64,000 bases of DNA from Thereva unica (lineage: Eukaryota; Arthropoda; Insecta; Diptera; Therevidae). The stretch is from the NCBI GenBank assembly GCA_949987705.1, contig OX465282.1:12264501-12328500 (forward strand), read 5' to 3'. This document shows, piece by piece, positions 57,203-64,000 of this stretch. Below the pieces are notes generated by a model, which saw nothing but the letters and a program-made list of their open reading frames with translations, made no database searches and was not told the origin of the DNA. How positions within the stretch are numbered: position 1 is the stretch's first letter; every line of letters starts with the position of its first letter. Position numbers and translations under genes: made by a program.

Positions 57203-58235
57203 TTAGCTTATGGAATTTACTAATTCATTCCAAATTCTACGAGCACTATCATCTGCTTCTTCCAAAATAGGTTCGTGGTCATGGATTAAATCATCTTCAA
57301 TTTCTACCGAATCTACAAAATCATCCATATTATGATTTATTCTCAGGCTGTGTAAAGCACAACAAATATTAACGATTTGCGTAGCTTTGGATGGGCTATA
57401 ATGAAGGGATCTTGCTCCAAGTAGACAGCGGTATGTTGATTTCAGAACACCAATGGTCCTTACGACAATGCATCTAGCTGCGCGATGTTTGGTATTAAAT
57501 AAAACCTCTCTGTTCCCTTGACCTTGTGCAATTGTGGTACTTCGGAAAGGTGTCATCAAATACGGTTTTAATGGGTATCCGGCATCTCCTAAAGATTGAT
57601 AACTTTATGTTAAAAAAAGCACCCACTGTTCTATGGAAACTTACGCAAAAGCCAGGTGTTTCTTTGACCACGTTCAAAATTTTCCTTTAAAGTTTCATCT
57701 AATTCACTTGAATTCCAAATGAAGGAATCGTGACAAGATCCTGGGTTGTTGGCGTCAACATTATGTACGTGATGCGCATTTTATGATCGCAAACCTTAAA
57801 AACAGTAACATATTTTACTTTATTACATAAGTATATGAAATATTTAGCTTCATTACTTACAATCATCACATTCAAACTATGGAATCCTTTCCTATTGTAA
57901 TATAGGTGTTGCAACTTTTTGGGGGGTGTAAAGAAGCGCAGCACAGCTGCCAATTTTATTATTGGACGAACTGATGTTGAGCGTACTGTTTCCTTCATAT
58001 TACGTTCTAAAATCTCAAGAAGAAATACGAATAAGTCTTTGGAGATTCTGAAATATTGTCTAAATCTGAAAATAAATAAATCTATTAAATTGTTAAGAAA
58101 AAATTAAATGTTCACTTACGTCAAGCAGGGCAGCTCCAAAGGATTTGATTTATCCCTTAAACTAACTCTTTTCCTAGCTAGAACCTTAAGTTCTTCCCTC
58201 TCCTCTTCATCGCTTTCATCACTAGTAAACCACAT
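57203..58235 (-). pseudogene. Harbinger-1 transposase, catalytically dead
   Basis: Four exons can be followed on the minus strand (58235-58120, 58065-57861, 57794-57645, 57588-57203), with GT-AG introns and GTAAGT donors. Exon 1 gives MWFTSDESDEEEREEL and LRDKSNPLELP. Exon 2 gives the helix-turn-helix-like YFRISKDLFVFLLEIL and LAAVLRFF, then jumps straight to YYNRKGFHSLNV. About 100 residues that normally hold the first catalytic Asp (GxxDGTH region) are deleted. Exon 3 carries a 5-base insertion near CATAAT that shifts the frame before NNPGSCHDSF. Exon 4 keeps the second Asp (DAGYPLKPYLMTPFR), but the third acidic residue is Val (IVVRTIGVLKS where relatives have VER). It cannot be an active DDE enzyme. 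Confidence 0.87.
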
Positions 58236-58240
58236 TTCCG
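58227..58240. repeat. 14-bp target-site duplication, left copy
   Basis: AAACCACATTTCCG here is repeated exactly at 58846-58859, flanking the family R insertion. The complement contains the transposase start codon (minus ATG at 58235-58233). Confidence 0.92.
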
Positions 58241-58845
58241 TATCGGCCAGGCAACAGCAACATTCGCCTCGCTCAAGTGGTGCATATGGAAACGAGCAAA
58301 TATCTCCATCAAAACAAAACTACGTCTTTACCGAACGTTGATTCTTCCGATTCTTCTTTATGGATCTGAAACGTGGACACTGCTCAAACCGGACGTTAAG
58401 AAGCTCGAGGTCTTCCAAATGCGATATTTGAGGCAGATCCTCCGTGTCTCACTCCGTGATCGCCTTCGAAACGAGGTTGTCAGACAAAGATGTGATCGGC
58501 AAACACTGATCGAGGAAGAAATGCAAAAATGTCGACTACGGTGGTTTGGACATGTTTGCCGAATGGATGATAACCGCTTGCCACGTAAACTTCTCTGGCG
58601 AGACCGTCCTGCAGACTGGAGAATGCAGCGATCGGCACCGAAGAAAACCTGGTTGAAGAATATCGAGGGTGACTTAAAGAATCAACGATTATCAGTTACC
58701 GAGGCTCGAGACACCGCCAAAAACCGAGAAGAATGGAAGCGAATCGTGAATAGAGTTCGGGACCCAGCGGCACCGACAGCAGCGTATCCGTTGCGGGGAC
58801 GTCCCGCTCGGACCGCCAGCTAACGGATCAAAGAAGAAGAAGAAG
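58241..58845 (+). mobile_element. 5'-truncated RTE-like LINE (family R), copy d
   Basis: Plus-strand coding sense begins mid-protein (IGQATATFASLKWCIWKRAN, ISIKTKLRLYRTL) and continues as one open frame at 58338-58823: ILPILLYGSETWTLLKPDVK, LEVFQMRYLRQIL, VSLRDRLRNEVVRQRCDRQT, CRLRWFGHVCRMDDNRLPRK, then an RGRPARTAS terminus and GGATCAAAGAAGAAGAAGAAG. The 14-bp duplication and AAG tail define a single target-primed insertion. The C-terminal frame is undamaged, so this is the youngest R copy here. It sits just upstream of the transposase ATG, separating gene and promoter. Confidence 0.92.
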
Positions 58846-58859
58846 AAACCACATTTCCG
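58846..58859. repeat. 14-bp target-site duplication, right copy
   Basis: Exact copy of 58227-58240, directly after the AAG tail of the LINE insertion. Confidence 0.92.
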
Positions 58860-59309
58860 CAGAACTCATATTTTTTTATTTTTTTTTTACTTTTGAATTA
58901 ATTTTCATTCAAAATAAATATCGTTTTTACATTAAATAACTGTCAGTTTGTCAGCTGAGGAAATGAGTTGCCATCTTCCAACAATTTTTGTCACATTTTT
59001 TCTCACTCACTTTTTGACGTGCCACTAGACTATGAGAATACCACTTAAAAAGTGACGTGACAAAAAATGTGAGGTGAGAAAAAAAGTGAGGTGACAATGG
59101 GAATAGGGGGCGGGTTTCCGCTAAGTTCTGCCCTTGGCCCGAAGCACTCTCGGGGATTTTCTCCTGCAAAGATAGGGCGAAGTTAGGCCATACCCTTGTG
59201 CAGCAAGTCCAAGATGTTGCTATGACGGTAGAGTTCTGTAAAAGCTACGCAGGCTATTTTAACAATTTCCCCGATCTTTGACTTCCACTTGAGCTTTGTT
59301 TCCACTATT

Positions 59310-59445
59310 CTTCTTCTTCTTTAACGGCCCTACAACCGGAATCCGGTTCTGGCCTCTCGCAACTATTCTTTCCACCGGTCCCAATTCAGAGCCGATGTCA
59401 TCCAGTTAGGCATCCCTAAGCTCTGAGCGTCCTGGTCCACGCCAC
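59310..59445. repeat. dispersed LINE 3'-end-like block
   Basis: Begins with a CTT run (59311-59321), then ACGGCCCTACAACCGG, CTCGCAACTATTCTTTCCACCGG and GAGCGTCCTGGTCCACGCCA. Parallels 46655-46765. On the minus strand this reads as a LINE terminus with AAG tail. Confidence 0.6.
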
Positions 59446-59449
59446 GGTA

Positions 59450-59620
59450 TGTTAATTCAATATGGGGAGGTTGAAATCAGGGATTTTGCTTTTCTTAATG
59501 AATATCTCTAGCTCAGTTTTTCCTGGGTTGACTGTTAGACCTCAGTCTGCTGCTCAGCTGCTAACTCTGTTCTGGAAACCTTCCATGTCATCTCAGATTA
59601 GGGTAGGAACATTCCTTGCC
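59450..59620 (-). pseudogene. LINE RT fragment after the catalytic box
   Basis: The minus strand reads LTVNPGKTELEIFIKKSKIP, then DFNLPILN, the segment that follows the YADD box in many R1/LOA- and jockey-type RTs (GL-VNP-KTELVLFT-K-KIP-F). Upstream sequence on the minus strand (to about 59620) is degraded. A short relic, in the same orientation as the adjoining 3'-end block. Confidence 0.6.
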
Positions 59621-59659
59621 TTGTGTCATTGCTAAATCCTGTAATCCTCAGATCAATCT

Positions 59660-61200
59660 AAGAACGCTAACCATCCATCGACATATACAAACAGATGCCA
59701 ACCGCACGTAACACTATCGGAAACCATAAACCAAATGATGAATGCCAACAATTTAACATAATGCTTGATACCACCGGCAGCTTCTGCTGCAGTAATGCCT
59801 TTATAAGTTTTAATTAAGAGGAGTGCATACACTCTTGAATATAATATTAGTTAGAGTGTTTCCTGCCATTAATAATTAATTTGCAGCAACCGATAACTAA
59901 TATTAATTACATATCAGCAATCCTACACACACAAATAACAACCATCCAAGGCAGAAGCAATGCAATGCAGATTAGCGAAATGACAGTGATATTTCATGAT
60001 GTAGTTCCAAGTATCCTATTACCAAATTCTGTTTATGTACATGCATACGCTGCCAGTGATTATGTGGTTATATCAACCAATATATCAGTAATTTCTGGGA
60101 AGTTATTGAAGTCTTGATGTAATCAACACTATTGAAATCGTTACCGAATCTAAAAGCGCCAATTTAAATAAAAATACCCTTAACACATCTCCACCTTAGT
60201 GTAATCATTTGCCTTATCAATCTGATTGAATTCTGTACAATTAACCTAATGCCAAAGCGACATTATTCTCTCTGGTTCGGCATATCCTTTAACTAGACGC
60301 ATAAGACATGAAACCCAGTGTCCTTGTTCACATATATCTAATCTTGCAATAGTATGCCAAGCTTGCGGACCCCTTTTAGCCAATGCATACCAAAAGGCTT
60401 AAAATTGGTAATCACCTCAGGCATGTACGAATCCATAATTAATAGCCCGTGTACCACATACAATTTATCCATCGACATCCGACACAATCAGCCCAGGAAT
60501 CGATGCCCAGGCCTCTCTGGCCTTCCAGAGACCCCCCACCAATTGGAGAACGCCTCCTCGGGTGTCGCCAATTGTCGGTTTAGTCCTTTCCATATCGTAA
60601 TAAATACTCTCAGGCCCTAGAATATACTACACAAAATAGTGTCACGATTTAGTCGCTCTCTCATATATGACCGAGAGCAAGAGAGGTAGGACAATTCTAG
60701 GGGATGTTTTCCAGCGGAACGTTAGGGACAAATCCTACCAAGATAATCTGCTGCCACAGAATTCAGTTGAAATTGTGGAAGGGACTCACGGGTGGGAGAG
60801 AATGCAGGGTTGTTTCCATACATATCCACCCCATTTTACCATTCTCGAAATTTACTCTTGTCAGGCAGAATTCAATTCAACAACACAAAATGTTGTAACA
60901 ACTGAATCGAATTTAAGCCTCCGCAGCCGAGAACTACTAGATTCTAGGTACACTTGGATAAGTCCTTGATCGTAGGTATCTATCGGCGTGCGGGAGATTG
61001 CCAGTAATTATCCAGCGCTTTGAATATTCCCTGTGTTGTCTGTCTCTCTATCTCTATGTCTAAAGTGTTGGAATATGCCAACTCTGTACGCTTTTCGGTT
61101 GTTGTGCATAGAAATTTCGATACCAGGTAATTGATTATATCACATGTTAATTTTGATTAAATATTCAAATCGACATGATTTTGCGGTGATAAGGAATTTA
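59660..61200. other. no gene recognised
   Basis: Frames at 59881-60117, 60354-60620 and 60667-60969 show no domain I recognise. The left terminus of Harbinger-2 should lie near the right edge of this stretch but I could not find the expected inverted repeat. Confidence 0.4.
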
Positions 61201-61209
61201 GAGGTTGGA

Positions 61210-62247
61210 GGGGCTTGTGAATTTAAAATTAATTTTAACAGGTGTGGAAATTGATATTTATACCTAAGTCTGCCGATTCTTCTGAACTATTGGAAGTGAT
61301 TGTGGAGATGGTGAAAGACCATCCAGAAAAACTAGAAGTTGAATTACTTTGTATTTCTTATCAATTTCTCTTTTTCATTTAGGTTCTGCATTTACAGAAA
61401 CCAACAGCACAAAAATTGTATAGCCTAGTATTGTCCAAATGTAAATATCCTGGAATTTCCTCTCTGGGCGTTATTGACGCAAAAAATAAAATACGCAATT
61501 TGTAGGAGTCATTTATTCGCGCAAATAGTTGGAAAAACCAAACAGGTGTTGGCTTAATAGAAAACAAAGAAGAGCAAACTGTTCGAGGTACATAAAGAAG
61601 AGACATTTAAAAACTATTTAAAAGCATTTCTCGGATATTTTAGATTATATATTGAAACTTTGTCCATATTGGGATTTACTACAAGAAATATTTGCGAGAA
61701 GGAAAAGTATCAACCGAACCAAGTCTTTGATAGCGGTGTTGACGATGAGAATTTTAATAGTGGCATCGTTGAAGAGGTCTCCGATTTATTTGGTTCTGAG
61801 GATGAAGACTTTTTAAAAATAAATAATGAGGATATACTTCCATCGAATGAAGGGGTTTCGTCCCATGACCCAAGTTTTAAACCAAGTGCAAATGTGTCTG
61901 CTGATAGTTTCACCTCATTCAAAGAACAGTTGCAAAAGGAACCAAAACGAATTAAAAAACGTTGTGCAAATTCATCCATTGAATACATTGCTCAAATTCA
62001 AGAAAAAAGAAATAAAATTAATGAAAAGCAATTGGAAATTGAAAATGAGAAATTAAAGTTAAATAGAGAGCAAATGGAAGAAGAAATGAAATTTAAAAGA
62101 TATGAATTAGAAAGACAAATTGAGCTAAAAAAAATGCAGTTGGGACAAGACGAAAGACTAGCTAAAGAAAGAATGAAGCTAGAAATAGAAAAAGAGGAAA
62201 GGCTTCAGCGCTATGAATTGCTTTTAAAATACAAAATAAACGAATAA
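61210..62247 (+). pseudogene. Harbinger-2 Myb/SANT-like accessory protein, decayed N-terminus
   Basis: The DNA-binding part is readable only with breaks: LLEVIVEMVKDHPEKLE near 61290, an intron-like gap ending TTTCATTTAG (about 61381), KPTAQKLYSLVLSKCKYPG, NKIRNL then a stop, RANSWKNQTGVGLIENKEEQ, and CPYWDLLQEIFA with a shift into the open frame 61660-62247. That frame encodes an acidic linker (FDSGVDDENFNSG, SEDEDFLK) and a long charged coiled coil (EKRNKINEKQLEIENEKLKL ... KEERLQRYELLLKYK). The layout of DNA-binding domain, acidic linker and coiled coil parallels the protein at 53827. At least one stop and two shifts inactivate it. Confidence 0.7.
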
Positions 62248-62329
62248 GCTGCCTTTTATTTTGTTTTGAAGAACTATGAACTTTTTATTTGCTCATTTAT
62301 TAATTATATAAAGAAATGTTATTATTAAA

Positions 62330-63600
62330 TCAAGTTTTTATTATTTCCATGATTGCTTTTCTTTTCATTTCGGCTTCGGCATTAAATGATGTTTCCTGAA
62401 GAGATACGTTGTCGCTATCTTCCTCATCAGAATAGGGTTCGACTGCAGAATGTTCTTCTAAAAAATTAGTTGTTATAATATTATGTAAAATGCAGCAAAC
62501 TAAAATCCAGTTATTGATAAAAATGTTGCTTTTTGCATTTTTAAGTGGCAATTTTAGTTCTTTTAAACTACAAAACCGTTCTTTAAGGATACCGAAACAA
62601 TGTTCAATTCTAACTCGATAACGACTCAAACGTTTATTGAAAGCATTACGGTCGGTTAACGTTCCTTGCACTGCATTTGAGCGATAGGGTGTAATTACTG
62701 TTGTACTCAATTTATACGCGCTATCTGCTGCTATCCATTGATATCCTGAAAAGAAATCTCCTGCGTTTGTATTTAGTGAGCAATTAGTGTAAATTCGACT
62801 GTCATGGAAACTTCCTGGAGCACCGATTACTACTTGAAGGATTCTTTTCTTGTAATCACACACTGCTTGGACTTTGATGGAATATTGATGCTTCCTAGAA
62901 AAATATGATGTAGGATCTTCAGATGGTGTTTCTGCTAACTTGATCTCCGTAGCATCAACATAGCCTAAGCAATATGGTAATTCAAAGTGCGTTGTGGAAA
63001 TTATTTCTTGCCTTTGTTCTGCGTTTGGCCAAAACAAGTACTGATTTTTCAATTTCAAAATTGCTTTAAAAACTCTATTAGTAATTGATTGTATTGTACC
63101 CCCATCGCCTATTCCAAATATGTAGCTTTGCAGTTTTTCTAATGGACGCTCCTTCGCCTGAGTTTCCAAGTCGATACAAAACTAGTAGAAGTTGAATTTC
63201 TGTAGGAAATTGTTTTGAACTATTTACACCTGTAAAAACTTCGTTGTTTTTAATCAGATTTAATAGAAAATCAAAAGTTTTTCTATTGACTCTAGATACG
63301 ACAGAGAATCTGTTTTCATCCAAAGTAGGAATAACATCGCATATAAATCCACGACACTTATTTACAGAGCCTCTTTCAAATGGAACGCTGTAACGGGAGG
63401 CTAATACGATCATCATATTATTCAAAAAACCATCCAAAATTTCTTCTTCATTCTGATCTAAAGACAACAAATTTAACTAAAACTATTTGTAATTAAACTT
63501 ACAAAAAATAATTACCTGAATACTCTGGCATAATAAAATCAAATTCAAATTTCTTTATCAAGAATTTGATTAATTTACGTTTTTCGCTTACTCTTGGCAT
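62330..63600 (-). pseudogene. Harbinger-2 DDE transposase, one frameshift from intact
   Basis: Exon 1 (63600-63516, MPRVSEKRKLIKFL) joins exon 2 (from 63457) across a 58-bp GT-AG intron. The frame runs DQNEEEILDGFLNNMMIVLA, SVPFERGSVNKCRGFICDVI, VNRKTFDFLLNLI up to GNSGEGASIRK, where a five-T run on the plus strand (63134-63138) shifts it. The other frame then continues KLQSYIFGIGDGG and TNRVFKAILKL to the stop at 62330. With four T the product would be about 403 residues, normal for Harbinger transposases. All three acidic residues are present: CLGYVDATEI, AADSAYKL and RVRIEHCFGILKERF. The break may be a real mutation or a homopolymer error. Confidence 0.88.
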
Positions 63601-63755
63601 TATGAAATATTTAAAGATAATATAACCTATTTAACGGGTTGACAGTTTGTTTTCATATTTTTACGTAAATGTAAAAAGGGTTGTTCATGAGAATTTGCAT
63701 ACGAAACAATTTTATTTAACAAAATTTACGCATTTACGAATGACTTGAATACCCC

Positions 63756-64000
63756 TGATTTCTCATACTTTTAGGAATTTTTAAGTTTAATTTCACATAC
63801 TTTTAGGATACTTATTTTTATTTTGAGCTCCATAACTCATTTTTAAAAGTCAGAGTTTGGCAGCTTAATTTAGTGTCAATTAATACATTTTGTGCGACTA
63901 TCGGGGGGGGCCAACGTTAAAAATATACGAAAATCGTTACTTTTAATCCACCATTTTATTAATTTGACGTTATAACTCTTCTTCTCTCTTTCTTTTGATG
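63756..64000. other. right flank of Harbinger-2; no feature
   Basis: AT-rich with a repeated CATACTTTTAGGA phrase (63767 and 63798) and a G8 run at 63904-63911. Nothing else was recognised. Confidence 0.4.

Larger units (their letters stand above)
53633..59109. mobile_element. PIF/Harbinger DNA transposon 1, with nested insertions
   Basis: Ends are inverted: CCCCTATTCCCGTAGTCACG on the left (53633 on) and the complement of CCCCTATTCCCATTGTCACC on the right (59109 back), agreeing at about 20 of the first 24 bases. Inside are two convergent spliced genes, a Myb/SANT-like protein (plus) and a DDE transposase (minus), the standard Harbinger pair. Removing a satellite-bearing insertion (about 2.14 kb) and an R LINE (605 bp) leaves about 2.7 kb, a usual length. 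The typical 3-bp target duplication was not evident in the G/C-rich flanks. Confidence 0.85.
61210..63755. mobile_element. PIF/Harbinger DNA transposon 2
   Basis: Convergent Myb-like and transposase genes as in Harbinger-1, but a distinct family: proteins differ throughout. The right end is suggested by GACTTGAATACCCC at 63742-63755 (minus: GGGGTATTCAAG), preceded by ACGTAAATG/TTACGCATTTACG-type subterminal repeats at 63660-63740. The left inverted end was not found, so that side may be truncated or have drifted. Confidence 0.75.

Noticed and set aside
53630..59112. 3-bp target-site duplication GGG for Harbinger-1
   Set aside because: Left flank GGG and right flank GCG do not match, and the typical TWA sequence is absent.

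Overview
This window looks like insect nuclear DNA. I recognise no host protein-coding gene. Recognisable coding sequence is almost entirely transposable-element (TE) protein, carried by non-LTR retrotransposons (LINEs), two PIF/Harbinger DNA transposons and one Ty3/gypsy scrap, plus tRNA-derived SINEs, foldback/MITE-like elements, satellites and AT-rich unique DNA. An insect, possibly a fly, is suggested by the LINE families present, by (AACCT)n and (CTAC)n LINE tails and by small GT-AG introns of 50-80 bp. The species cannot be fixed from sequence alone.

Layout. 1.6-2.1 kb: a dispersed repeat followed by a foldback element. 2.5-4.0 kb: a broken RTE-like LINE (family R), itself interrupted by another LINE 3' end. 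4.2-7.4 kb: two minus-strand LINE remnants, family B and a jockey-like family J. 10.2-12.4 kb: a decayed R1/LOA-like LINE (family L). 17.4-23.2 kb: an apparently full-length CR1/L2-type LINE (family K, ORF1 and ORF2 both open) flanked by R1-like pieces. 25.4-27 kb: family B tail and an R copy split by a GC-rich foldback element. 28.8-30.3 kb: AT-rich DNA with two tandem modules, one a seven-copy hairpin array. 33.2-35.8 kb: B remnant, gypsy integrase scrap and an R copy split by a SINE. 38.1-38.5 kb: a cluster of a shared motif in both orientations. 39.7-40.0 kb: another RT scrap. 41.2-45.1 kb: a second K copy broken by a SINE, a B copy and a 203-bp MITE. 46.9-47.6 kb: an 18-bp minisatellite. 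48.0-48.7 kb: an RNase H/zinc-knuckle LINE fragment in twin-priming configuration. 51.6-52.9 kb: another B remnant.

53.6-59.1 kb is one Harbinger element. It has an intact spliced Myb/SANT-like gene and a dead transposase, and it is interrupted by a repeat-bearing element with about 13 units of 128 bp and by a 5'-truncated R LINE with a perfect 14-bp target-site duplication. 61.2-63.76 kb is a second Harbinger element whose transposase keeps all DDE residues and is broken only by one extra base in a homopolymer.

How the parts relate. The SINE 3' end resembles the 3' end of LINE family B, suggesting B proteins mobilised it. Nesting gives a relative chronology: R, K and Harbinger-1 are older than the SINE, B, MITE and satellite-bearing elements inserted into them.
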